From: Candidatus Omnitrophota bacterium
GTDB lineage: Bacteria > Omnitrophota > Gorgyraeia > Zapsychrales > Zapsychraceae
Direction: 5' to 3'
Assembly (NCBI GenBank): GCA_016931055.1
Contig: JAFGFL010000060.1
Location: 1-35,064, forward strand
DNA: 35,064 bases
A program made the position numbers and the translations under genes. Shown here piece after piece: positions 1 through 6,278 of this stretch (the stretch's first letter is position 1; the number at the start of each line of letters is the position of its first letter). Below the pieces are notes generated by a model. It was not told the DNA's origin, did no database searches, and saw only the letters and a program-made list of their open reading frames with translations.

Positions 1-150
1 GGTTCTTTAGCGGAAACGGAATATTTATTAGAATTCTGTTTTAGGCTGAAATATCTCGGACAAGACGCCTTTAAATCATTAGAACAAAAAAGATCCGAAG
101 TCGGCGCATTACTTTGGAGTTTTTATCATAACTACCAAACTGTGTCTTAA
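1..150 (+). CDS. Four-helix-bundle protein (S23/avd-like), C-terminal fragment
   Basis: The window opens inside a reading frame that runs uninterrupted to a TAA stop at 148-150, giving 49 residues of the C-terminus. The visible part is helical, with a segment around ETEYLLEFCFRLKYLG followed by a second helix ending in LLWSFYHNY. This pattern, an E-x-x-x-L-L-E-x-C-F-R-L-x-Y-L helix and then a short final helix, is typical of the end of the small four-helix-bundle family related to the 23S rRNA intervening-sequence protein. Their cellular role is poorly understood. The start is outside the window, so length and N-terminus cannot be judged. An 8-bp tandem repeat array begins almost immediately after the stop. 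The family call is by motif feel only. Confidence 0.6.
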   Translation, partial: GSLAETEYLLEFCFRLKYLGQDAFKSLEQKRSEVGALLWSFYHNYQTVS

Positions 151-152
151 GT

Positions 153-216
153 CTTGTGTTCTTGTGTTCTTGTGTTCTTGTGTTCTTGTGATCTTGTGTT
201 CTTGTGATCTTGTGTT
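153..216 (+). repeat. Tandem 8-bp repeat array, CTTGTGTT type
   Basis: Eight head-to-tail copies of CTTGTGTT, two of them carrying the variant CTTGTGAT, fill the spacer between the four-helix-bundle gene and the next gene. The complementary unit (CACAAGAG or CACAAGAA) recurs at 803-840 and 1704-1742, and same-sense units at 845-882 and 1866-1884. The units are contiguous with no unique spacers, so this is not a CRISPR. Confidence 0.9.
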
Positions 217-258
217 CATTGTATTTGGGATTAACTATCGATAATACAGACTCACGTT

Positions 259-786
259 ATGGACCGCAAAAATTATAATATCATTATTTACAGCACAGTC
301 GCGATAGTCGCGATATTCTTTGTCGCCTTCCGGTTTTTTAATATATCGGTCCAGCGGCAGATGGATGCGCAGATGTTCAAACAGGCCAAAGGGACTGCGG
401 CTGCTGAATTAAAAAAAACGCGCGAAGAGGAAATTAAGGAAGAAAAAAAGATTGTTGAAGATAACAAGTTGACGCCCGAGACCATCAAAGTGCAAAAGGA
501 AAGCGTCCTGCAGGAGAACCAGTATTATTGGGATGCGAACACGAAGGCGATATTGGATAAGACGGATATCTTAGAACGCATGGATGAAACGGGGGTGTTT
601 GAAGGGAACATGAGGACGCCCGAACAATTTAAGCTGCAAATTCAACGCATCGACGAGCGTATCCGGGAATATGAGCAAAGGGTCCAAAACGATCCGGGCG
701 ACGATTCCGCGCACCAGAAATTAAGGAACCTCTATATGCTTAGGGCCACGGTCAGCGGGCTTGAAGAGACGGTGGTTGAGAAGTAA
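259..786 (+). CDS. Membrane-anchored coiled-coil protein of unknown function
   Basis: This 175-residue protein is not a family I recognise. Residues 7-27 (NIIIYSTVAIVAIFFVAFRFF) form one hydrophobic segment, probably an uncleaved N-terminal membrane anchor. The rest is hydrophilic and strongly charged: residues 45-80 are rich in K and E, and residues 115-150 are a second helical stretch (QIQRIDERIREYEQRV). It is therefore a single-span protein with a long coiled-coil-like tail, most likely facing the periplasm. No Shine-Dalgarno sequence is obvious before the ATG. Inverted arrays of the 8-bp repeat flank it on both sides. Its position at the front of the deacetylase-glycosyltransferase-exosortase cluster suggests a role in envelope or polysaccharide export, but that rests on context only. 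Confidence 0.7.
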   Translation: MDRKNYNIIIYSTVAIVAIFFVAFRFFNISVQRQMDAQMFKQAKGTAAAELKKTREEEIKEEKKIVEDNKLTPETIKVQKESVLQENQYYWDANTKAILDKTDILERMDETGVFEGNMRTPEQFKLQIQRIDERIREYEQRVQNDPGDDSAHQKLRNLYMLRATVSGLEETVVEK

Positions 787-802
787 CTTGCCGGGCAATG
801 GA

Positions 803-882
803 CAAGTGCACAAGAGCACAAGAGCACAAGACACAAGAACACAACCTGGTTGTGCACTTGTGCGCTTGTGCTCTTGTGTTCT
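803..882. repeat. Inverted 8-bp repeat arrays forming a long imperfect hairpin
   Basis: Units of the CACAAGAG type (803-840) are followed directly by units of the CTTGTGCT type (845-882). The two halves are complementary and meet at CACAACC-T-GGTTGTG, so the whole spacer can fold into one long imperfect hairpin. It separates the coiled-coil gene from the polysaccharide deacetylase gene. No T-tract follows, so it is not a classical intrinsic terminator. Confidence 0.85.
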
Positions 883-923
883 CATAAATGATGGCGGCTT
901 TTCAACAAAGGAATAACCCGATT

Positions 924-1700
924 ATGTCCCAACCATCCAAACAGCCAATTGTCCTCATGTACCACGGTATCGTGTCTGAATGGACGGCCCTTCCGAAAAC
1001 AAGGGAAGTCGGCGCGGACCTCTACGATGTGCCAACAGTCCATTTCATGGAACAGATGGAATGGCTGAAGGCGAATCAATACAGGGTTAAGATTTTTGAG
1101 GATGGGATGCCGGCGCCCGGCGAACACGAGGTCGTATTGACCTTTGACGATGGGGAGATGAACAATTATGACCAGGCGCTTCCTGTCCTTAAGAAGTGCG
1201 GGTTTCCCGCGTATTTTTTTGCCATTGCCAAACGTGTCGGGGAGCGGGGCTATATGGGTTGGGACGAACTTCGCGCGATGCATAAGGCCGGAATGGCCAT
1301 CGGCTCCCACGGCTTTAGCCATGAGATCCTGACCAACCTCCTGGACTCGCAGGTCGAGGAGGAATTGCGCGCGTCCAAACGGTATCTTGAGCGGAATTTG
1401 AATATTCCCATAGACGCGTTTTCCGTGCCGCGGGGATTCTGCAACAACCGTATTATCCGCATGGCTTATGATGCGGGGTACAAGCAGGTCTTTATTACGG
1501 ATCACCCCAGAGCATTGAGAATTGAGTGTTTAAGCCGCATCGCGGTCAAACCGAACTGGTCGCTTGAACGGTTTGAACTGGCTCTCATTGGGGAAGTCCC
1601 GATAATGGAACAGATAAAAAGCTGGAGTATCCGTATTGCGAAAAGAGTTTTTGGCAGCAACATTTATGACTGGATACGGAAGATGCTGTTGAAAATATAA
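924..1700 (+). CDS. Polysaccharide deacetylase family protein (NodB homology domain)
   Basis: The protein carries the NodB/carbohydrate-esterase-4 metal-site motifs: LTFDDG (about residues 72-77 from this start) supplies the catalytic and metal-binding Asp pair, and SHGFSH (about 128-133) supplies the HxxxH-type zinc histidines. Such enzymes remove N- or O-acetyl groups from polysaccharides, and exosortase-linked EPS clusters often contain one. An in-frame ATG at 888 would add 12 residues, but it abuts the repeat array; the ATG at 924 is preceded by AAGGA at 908-912 and gives the sensible N-terminus MSQPSKQPIVLMYHGI, so I prefer it. No signal peptide is visible, so as read it would act in the cytoplasm or leave by an unrecognised route. 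The gene is bracketed by inverted repeat arrays. Substrate unknown. Confidence 0.88.
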   Translation: MSQPSKQPIVLMYHGIVSEWTALPKTREVGADLYDVPTVHFMEQMEWLKANQYRVKIFEDGMPAPGEHEVVLTFDDGEMNNYDQALPVLKKCGFPAYFFAIAKRVGERGYMGWDELRAMHKAGMAIGSHGFSHEILTNLLDSQVEEELRASKRYLERNLNIPIDAFSVPRGFCNNRIIRMAYDAGYKQVFITDHPRALRIECLSRIAVKPNWSLERFELALIGEVPIMEQIKSWSIRIAKRVFGSNIYDWIRKMLLKI

Positions 1701-1703
1701 AGA

Positions 1704-1742
1704 CACAAGAGCACAAGAGCACAAGAGCACAAGAGCACAAGA
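1704..1742 (-). repeat. Tandem 8-bp repeat array, CACAAGAG type
   Basis: Nearly five contiguous copies of CACAAGAG start four bases after the deacetylase stop. They are complementary to the CTTGTG arrays upstream of the same gene, so the deacetylase message would carry mutually complementary 5' and 3' ends if transcribed as one unit. Confidence 0.9.
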
Positions 1743-1890
1743 AATGGGATGCGGAATGATAAATGCCAAATGAATTCCTAATGAAAATGACAAACGGCAG
1801 AATCAAAAATTGGAGAATTCGTATAAATTTAACTTTTATTATTTGTCATTAATCCTATCTTTGCGCTCTTGTGCTCTTGTGATCTTTTGT
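1741..1890. repeat. Spacer with AATGACAAAT-type units and a further CTTGTG array
   Basis: After the CACAAGAG array the spacer contains loosely repeated units around GAATGATAAATG, CCAAATGAATTCC, AATGACAAAC and TTTGTCATT, the same style of unit as the spacer at 27110-27220. It ends with two to three CTTGTG units at 1866-1884. No coding capacity was found. Confidence 0.6.
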
Positions 1891-1907
1891 CAAACATATT
1901 TAATCCT

Positions 1908-3065
1908 ATGACTTTTATTTTCTGGCTTCTATTATTGCTGATTATTTATTGTTACTTCGGCTATCCAATTCTTTTGTGCTGTCTGAGCTGGATCCTGGAT
2001 CGTCCGGTTATGAAAGGGGAATGGGAACCGACGGTCTCGGTTGTTCTTTCGATTTGGAACGAAGAGGATGTTATCGAACGCAAGGTCAAAAATCTATTGT
2101 CACTGGAATATCCTGCCGAGAAAATCGAATTCTTGATCGGGTCGGATGGCTCATCAGACCAAACCAATGAAATCATCCGTCAAATTTCGGATCCGCGGGT
2201 TCACTTTATAGAGAGCGTAAAACGGCGAGGGAAAATGGCCACTCTTAATGAGCTGGCCAAGGCAGCGAAACATGAGGTCATTGTTTTTACGGACGCCCGT
2301 CAGACATTCAAAAAGGACGCGGTAAGGGTTTTAGTACGTAATTTTAATGATCCAAAAATCGGGTGTGTGAGCGGAGAGCTTATGCTTGCCGAGAAAGAGG
2401 GGGCGACCGCGAAAGGAATCAGCCTTTACTGGAATTATGAGAAATTTATCCGCAAGGCGGAAAGCCGCATCCATTCCATGTTGGGCGCGACGGGTGCGAT
2501 TTACGCGATCCGCCGGGAATTATTTTTGGCAATCCCGGAACATATCGTTCTCGACGACATGTTTGTGCCGTTTAAGATTATTCAAAAAGGGTACCGCGCG
2601 GTCTTTGATTCTTGCGCGATTGCCTATGATGAAGTTGCCGATAGCCCAAAGGAAGAATACCGGCGCAAGGCCCGAACGCTTTATGGGAATTACCAGATAT
2701 TCTGGTCTTTCCGTGACATGTTCAATCCTTTCAAAAGCCCAATCGCGGTTCAATTGTTTTCCCATAAATTCTTGCGGGTTTTAATACCGTTTTTTATGAT
2801 TGCGCTGTTTTTCATGAATTGGCATTTGAGTAGCCGATTATTGTACGGATTGTTTTTTGACCTGCAGAAAATATTTTATCTCATGGCTGTCATTGGCGGC
2901 TTGGCAAGGAACCAAAAGTATGGTATCCTCAAAGGCATTTCCAAAGCGTGTTATATTCCTTATGTGTTTTGCTTGCTCAACTTTTCCGCGTTTGTTGGCT
3001 TTATAAGGTTTATTATTATAGGTCAGGAGATTCGGTGGGAAAAGGCGAGAGAGAAAGAGGCTTAG
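1908..3065 (+). CDS. Glycosyltransferase family 2, membrane-bound processive type
   Basis: This 385-residue GT-A glycosyltransferase has one N-terminal membrane segment (residues 3-29), a cytoplasmic catalytic domain and about three C-terminal membrane segments from residue 290 on. Catalytic-domain landmarks are SDGS (79-82) for nucleotide binding, TDAR (128-131) in the place of the DxD metal motif, GATGAIYA (193-200), the LDDM acid (215-218) and RRKAR (252-256) in the place of the QxxRW motif. That layout is shared with cellulose/hyaluronan synthase-like enzymes that polymerise and export sugar chains. A TTG at 1869 would extend the frame but lies inside the repeat array, so the ATG at 1908 is chosen. 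Exosortase begins six bases after its stop. The sugar used cannot be told from sequence. Confidence 0.93.
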   Translation: MTFIFWLLLLLIIYCYFGYPILLCCLSWILDRPVMKGEWEPTVSVVLSIWNEEDVIERKVKNLLSLEYPAEKIEFLIGSDGSSDQTNEIIRQISDPRVHFIESVKRRGKMATLNELAKAAKHEVIVFTDARQTFKKDAVRVLVRNFNDPKIGCVSGELMLAEKEGATAKGISLYWNYEKFIRKAESRIHSMLGATGAIYAIRRELFLAIPEHIVLDDMFVPFKIIQKGYRAVFDSCAIAYDEVADSPKEEYRRKARTLYGNYQIFWSFRDMFNPFKSPIAVQLFSHKFLRVLIPFFMIALFFMNWHLSSRLLYGLFFDLQKIFYLMAVIGGLARNQKYGILKGISKACYIPYVFCLLNFSAFVGFIRFIIIGQEIRWEKAREKEA

Positions 3066-3070
3066 ATATT

Positions 3071-3892
3071 ATGGTCAAGACGGTTCTTAAAAATCATTTG
3101 AAACTGTTATGTGCGGCGGCTGTTTTTTTGTTTTCCTATGTCCCGACTTTTATCTGGATGTGGGACCGGTGGTTCGCGCGGGATTCCTATTACAGCCACG
3201 GGGTCCTCGTGCCTTTTGTGACGGCGTTCTTAATATGGCAGAAGAGGGGAGAGCTCACCTCGACGGAAAAGAGCGAATCAGGATGGGGGATGCCCCTGAT
3301 TGTTGCGGGGATGCTCTTGCATATTTTCGCGTCACTCTTGCGGGTCTATTTTGTTTCCGGGTTTTCAATGCTGATCGTGCTGGCGGGGTTGATCCTTTAT
3401 TTTTACGGCTTGGCGGTATTTCAAAAAATCCTTTTCCCCGTTTTATTCCTGGTCTTTATGGTCCCCATGCCGCTGATTATCATCACCAATGTCAGCTTTC
3501 AGATGAAGATTTTCGCGGCGAAAATCGCAGCAGGAATTTTAAATAACATCGGGATACCGGCCTTGCGCCAGGGCAGTTTGATCATCATGAGAAATGCCCA
3601 GGTTGTTGTCGATGACGTCTGCAGCGGTTTGAGGTCGCTGATCTCTTTGATGGCCCTGGGGAGCATTTTCGCGTACTGGATGAAGTCATCGGCCGTCAAA
3701 AAATATGTGTTGTTTGCGGCTACGATCCCGATTGCCGTTTTGACGAATGTGGCGCGGATCATTTTTCTTTCATCCATCGCGGAAATCTGGGGGCCGCAAT
3801 CCGCGATTGGTTTTATCCATGACGCGTCCGGTTTTCTCGTTTTCGCGCTGGCATTTATTTTACTTTATGTGATGGTGAGGATATTGGAATGA
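3071..3892 (+). CDS. Exosortase (XrtA/EpsH-like membrane transpeptidase)
   Basis: Exosortases are multi-pass membrane enzymes that recognise PEP-CTERM C-terminal signals, cleave them and pass the protein to the envelope. This 273-residue protein has about eight hydrophobic segments and all three active-site landmarks: Cys184 in DDVCSGLRS, Arg229 in TNVARI and His250 in FIHDASGFLVF. YYSHG at 40-43 near the first loop is also typical. The reading frame extends upstream in the same frame, but the ATG at 3071 gives a normal N-terminus and sits just after the glycosyltransferase stop. Its stop overlaps the start of the EpsI-type gene by four bases. Likely substrates encoded in the window are the two PEP-CTERM proteins at 4819 and 5714. 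The exact exosortase subtype cannot be assigned without a profile search. Confidence 0.95.
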   Translation: MVKTVLKNHLKLLCAAAVFLFSYVPTFIWMWDRWFARDSYYSHGVLVPFVTAFLIWQKRGELTSTEKSESGWGMPLIVAGMLLHIFASLLRVYFVSGFSMLIVLAGLILYFYGLAVFQKILFPVLFLVFMVPMPLIIITNVSFQMKIFAAKIAAGILNNIGIPALRQGSLIIMRNAQVVVDDVCSGLRSLISLMALGSIFAYWMKSSAVKKYVLFAATIPIAVLTNVARIIFLSSIAEIWGPQSAIGFIHDASGFLVFALAFILLYVMVRILE

Positions 3893-4533
3893 AGCGTCAT
3901 AAGACCGACATCCCGTTTTACCTGATCATCGCCATGTCCCTTATCGCGGGGATCATATCGTGGCGGATCTATTTCAAGGTTTATCGCCAGGACGACACTG
4001 TCAATATCCATTATTTTCCGAAGCAAATTGAGGATTGGACGGCCGAGGAAATACCCATTTCCGATGATGATAAGGCCATGCTTGAGACGGATAATGTCTT
4101 TATCCGCCGTTATGCGAATGCGCGGGATGAAGAGGTCTTTTTGTTTGTTGTCTATTCCCAGAATAACCGCAAAGTTTCACATCCGCCGGAAATCTGTTAC
4201 ACGGGAGGAGGGGCCGCCATCCTCAACAATGTCCATGATTCTTTTGTTTCGGCGGCTGGCGGTGAAGAGATACAGGTGAACCGTCTGAGGGTCGAAAGAG
4301 GCGGCGCAGAACAAATCTTTGTTTACTGGTTCAAAGTGGGGGATTCTTTTACCTCCAATTATTGGGTACAGCAAGGGCAAATTGCCTTAAGGTCCTTTTT
4401 AGGGCGGCCTGCCAGCAGCGCGCTTATTAGGATCTCTTCAACGGTCAAGAATGGAAAAGAAACAGAGGCAACCGAAGTCATTAAGAAATTCGGGCGGCTG
4501 ATCGTTTCACATCTGCTCAAATACCTTCCATAA
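3889..4533 (+). CDS. epsI: EpsI-type exosortase-associated protein (DUF3485)
   Basis: The gene overlaps exosortase by ATGA, the usual arrangement for this family, which is elsewhere also found fused to the exosortase C-terminus. One N-terminal membrane segment (residues 9-29) is followed by an extracytoplasmic domain of about 180 residues. The family signature HPPEICYTGGG is at 98-108, preceded by the strand FLFVVYSQNNRKVS. EpsI-type proteins are needed with exosortase for exopolysaccharide production in methylotrophs, though their chemistry is not established. Length (214 residues) is normal. No terminator is clear after the stop; the next 285 bases form a regulatory gap before the sigma-54 promoter. 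Confidence 0.92.
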   Translation: MKRHKTDIPFYLIIAMSLIAGIISWRIYFKVYRQDDTVNIHYFPKQIEDWTAEEIPISDDDKAMLETDNVFIRRYANARDEEVFLFVVYSQNNRKVSHPPEICYTGGGAAILNNVHDSFVSAAGGEEIQVNRLRVERGGAEQIFVYWFKVGDSFTSNYWVQQGQIALRSFLGRPASSALIRISSTVKNGKETEATEVIKKFGRLIVSHLLKYLP

Positions 4534-4630
4534 TTTTAATAATCATTTGAAAATAATTATAAGAATATCATTATAAGTGTTTAGTAACATAAACGCATGT
4601 TCATAAAAGTCAACATAAAAACCGCCACAA

Positions 4631-4658
4631 ATGTCATGACATGTCTATGCATGTCATA
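4631..4658 (+). promoter_or_regulatory. Candidate upstream activator sequence, phased ATGTC repeats
   Basis: ATGTC occurs at 4631, 4641 and 4651, exactly ten bases apart, so on one face of the helix. The first is part of the perfect palindrome TGTCATGACA (4632-4641). The block lies roughly 120-145 bases before the expected start of the sigma-54 transcript, the normal place for an enhancer-binding activator site. Assignment to the regulator at 9338 is inference. Confidence 0.55.
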
Positions 4659-4670
4659 CTATAACCTACC

Positions 4671-4678
4671 AAGCGCTT
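4671..4678. promoter_or_regulatory. AAGCGCTT palindrome, copy 1
   Basis: An 8-bp perfect palindrome within the sigma-54 control region. A second, longer copy (GAAAGCGCTTTC) occurs at 4791-4802 between the promoter and the start codon. Two copies flanking the promoter suggest a second DNA-binding protein, but one 8-mer can arise by chance. Confidence 0.35.
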
Positions 4679-4748
4679 TTTCCTTCTTATAACTTCATTA
4701 TTTTCAAGATGTTATAGAGATAAAAAATTTTTTCAAAATAGCTAGATA

Positions 4749-4765
4749 TTGGCATGGTATTTGCT
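4749..4765 (+). promoter_or_regulatory. Sigma-54 (RpoN) promoter of the PEP-CTERM pair
   Basis: TTGGCATGGTATTTGCT matches the -24/-12 consensus (TTGGCAC-N5-TTGCT) almost perfectly. The GG at 4751-4752 and GC at 4763-4764 are separated by the required ten bases. Transcription should start near 4776, giving a leader of about 43 bases before the ATG at 4819. It stands in a gene-free gap beside a sigma-54 activator operon and upstream of PEP-CTERM genes, which are known RpoN/PrsR targets in Zoogloea. Confidence 0.85.
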
Positions 4766-4790
4766 CATTTAAGGGTATCTGCTGAAAAAA

Positions 4791-4802
4791 GAAAGCGCTT
4801 TC
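4791..4802. promoter_or_regulatory. GAAAGCGCTTTC palindrome in the leader
   Basis: A perfect 12-bp palindrome lies in the 5' leader of the sigma-54 transcript, 16 bases before the start codon. It could be an operator or a small RNA hairpin limiting translation, since no Shine-Dalgarno sequence is visible before this ATG. It shares AAGCGCTTT with 4671-4679. Confidence 0.4.
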
Positions 4803-4818
4803 AATAGCGAAAAATAGT

Positions 4819-5670
4819 ATGAGTCGAATCCCTAAAAAAGTGAAAAGTTTGTTGGCGGTATTTGCGATTATGACCGTTTTGGCGGCATTCGTAAGTACTG
4901 CTTGGGCAACGTTTTCTGCAATAACTTCCGTTGAGAAATCGTATCGTTATGATCTTAATGAGGGGCCTGATGTTGTCAAAATCGGCACGGAAAGAGCTCC
5001 GAGAGCGCGTGCACCTGAACCTACGACATTAGCTTTATTCGGAAGCGGCCTTATGGGTATGATCATTAGTTTTGTGCGGCGGACATATGCCAGGGCAAAA
5101 CGGATTTTTGATATTCTTGCCTCTATTGTTGGGATAATGGCGCTATCGCCGGTATTCCTTCTTACGGCGTTATTGATAAAATTGACTTCCAAGGGGCCGG
5201 TTTTCTATTTTCAAGTGCGGGTTGGGAAAATGGGAAGGCTCTTTAATATGTATAAATTCCGGACCATGAAAGTGAATGCGGAGAAGGAAACAGGACCGGT
5301 TTGGGCGGCTGCAAATGATAACCGTTTAACGCCAATCGGCAATTTTTTGAGGAAAACGCATATTGATGAGATCCCTCAGTTCATTAATATTCTCAAGGGG
5401 GAGATGAGCCTTATCGGGCCGAGGCCGGAGCGGCCGGTCTTTGTTGAGAGATTTAAAGAAGAAATTAAGGGTTATGAGCGGCGGCTTGCCGTTAAGCCGG
5501 GGATCACCGGGTTAGCTCAGGTTTGGCATCGTTATGATGAAACGATTGCGGATGTAAAAAAGAAGCTCAGGTATGATCTTCTGTACATCGAGAAGATGTG
5601 TTTCTGGGCGGATATCAACATTATGCTGCGTACCTTCCGCGTTGTTGCGACGGGCGAAGGCGCGCGATAA
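4819..5670 (+). CDS. PEP-CTERM signal fused to a sugar transferase (monotopic phosphoglycosyl transferase)
   Basis: One uninterrupted 283-residue frame joins two modules. Residues 1-30 are a signal peptide (basic start, hydrophobic core, AWA end). A short segment (31-65) leads to PEP at 66-68, a hydrophobic helix (71-86) and arginines from 87 on, the complete PEP-CTERM signal. From residue 95 it is a bacterial sugar transferase: reentrant helix near RIFDILASIVGIMALSP, GPVFYFQ (126-132), MYKFRTM (144-150), the catalytic Asp-Glu pair D183-E184 in HIDEIPQFINILKGEMS, GPRPERP and KPGITGLAQV. Such enzymes put the first sugar phosphate on undecaprenyl phosphate. The topology fits: N-terminus outside, PEP-CTERM helix crossing inward, enzyme in the cytoplasm. 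No SD precedes the ATG; an internal ATG at 5053 has GGAAG seven bases upstream and could yield the transferase alone. Transcribed from the sigma-54 promoter. Confidence 0.92.
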   Translation: MSRIPKKVKSLLAVFAIMTVLAAFVSTAWATFSAITSVEKSYRYDLNEGPDVVKIGTERAPRARAPEPTTLALFGSGLMGMIISFVRRTYARAKRIFDILASIVGIMALSPVFLLTALLIKLTSKGPVFYFQVRVGKMGRLFNMYKFRTMKVNAEKETGPVWAAANDNRLTPIGNFLRKTHIDEIPQFINILKGEMSLIGPRPERPVFVERFKEEIKGYERRLAVKPGITGLAQVWHRYDETIADVKKKLRYDLLYIEKMCFWADINIMLRTFRVVATGEGAR

Positions 5671-5713
5671 ATACATTTTTGGGCGCTAAATATTAACAAG
5701 AGAGGAGAAAGAA

Positions 5714-6013
5714 ATGAAAAACAGTCTTTCAAAAATCATGAAACTGGTTGCAATGGCTGGGACGCTTCCTTTTATTTATGGATGCGGTTCTGGCGGCGGC
5801 AGTTCATTGGCCAGCACTCTATTTGGCCCTGATAGCGGTATCAGTGATACCCTGTCTAGCTTAGGGTCAAGCATAGATCTGTCCAGCGCCAGCTCAAGCC
5901 TCACTCAAGGGGCAACGGAGCTTGCTACATTGCATCAACCTGAACCTGCCAGTATGTTGCTGTTGGGAAGCGGTTTGATTGCGGCCATGTATTTCTCACG
6001 CCGTAAGAAGTAA
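5714..6013 (+). CDS. Small PEP-CTERM sorting-domain lipoprotein
   Basis: This 99-residue protein has an N-terminal export signal ending in IYGC, a plausible lipobox with Cys24, followed by a flexible Gly/Ser-rich region (GSGGGSS). The middle is low-complexity, dominated by Ser, Leu, Ala and Thr. The C-terminus is a textbook PEP-CTERM signal: PEP at 76-78, hydrophobic helix 80-94 and RRKK at 96-99. It is thus a probable substrate of the exosortase at 3071, with the unusual prospect of a lipid anchor at one end and a processed sorting signal at the other. The ATG is preceded by GAGGAG (5702-5707) with ideal spacing, in contrast to the gene before it. It shares the sigma-54 transcript and is followed by a strong terminator. 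Ser-rich PEP-CTERM proteins are often surface or matrix components. Confidence 0.9.
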   Translation: MKNSLSKIMKLVAMAGTLPFIYGCGSGGGSSLASTLFGPDSGISDTLSSLGSSIDLSSASSSLTQGATELATLHQPEPASMLLLGSGLIAAMYFSRRKK

Positions 6014-6100
6014 CGACATCTTCCACAATTAACCAAGTGATATAACTGGATATTTTATTCAGATATATTGGATAATCTATGTTTAGATGGTATGTATAGA

Positions 6101-6138
6101 ATAGGGTAGGTTATAGATAGACAACCTACCCTATTTTT
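6101..6138 (+). terminator. Intrinsic terminator after the PEP-CTERM pair
   Basis: A perfect 12-bp stem (ATAGGGTAGGTT at 6101-6112 with AACCTACCCTAT at 6123-6134) encloses a 10-base loop and is followed directly by a T-run. It lies 88 bases after the PEP-CTERM stop and isolates the sigma-54 unit from the sigma-70 operon that follows. Confidence 0.92.
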
Positions 6139-6195
6139 GTTTCATCATATTTAATAGTAATATTAATATGTTAGGTAGCAGCTATCGTTCCATTG

Positions 6196-6224
6196 TTGAC
6201 ACTTTATCTTGATTTTGATAGAAT
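6196..6224 (+). promoter_or_regulatory. Sigma-70 promoter of the two-component operon
   Basis: TTGACA (6196-6201, perfect -35) and TAGAAT (6219-6224, five of six matches to -10) are separated by 17 bases. Transcription would start near 6231, giving a leader of about 48 bases before the ATG at 6279. Confidence 0.85.
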
Positions 6225-6278
6225 TTATCCTAATTCATTCTTATGTAAAGATTTATAGAAATATAGTCAGGACAATTA

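Noticed and set aside
153-216. Short tandem repeats as a possible CRISPR array
   Set aside because: Units are 8 bp, contiguous and without unique spacers, and no cas gene is present.
882-1505. 207-residue minus-strand frame opposite the deacetylase
   Set aside because: The plus strand carries the NodB motifs; the antisense frame has none.
1869-1907. TTG start for the glycosyltransferase
   Set aside because: It lies in the repeat array and adds residues encoded by repeat units; the ATG at 1908 begins at the membrane helix.
4819-5670. Reading the PEP-CTERM and transferase as two separate genes
   Set aside because: No stop codon separates the modules and the codons are continuous. An internal start remains possible and is listed as a finding.
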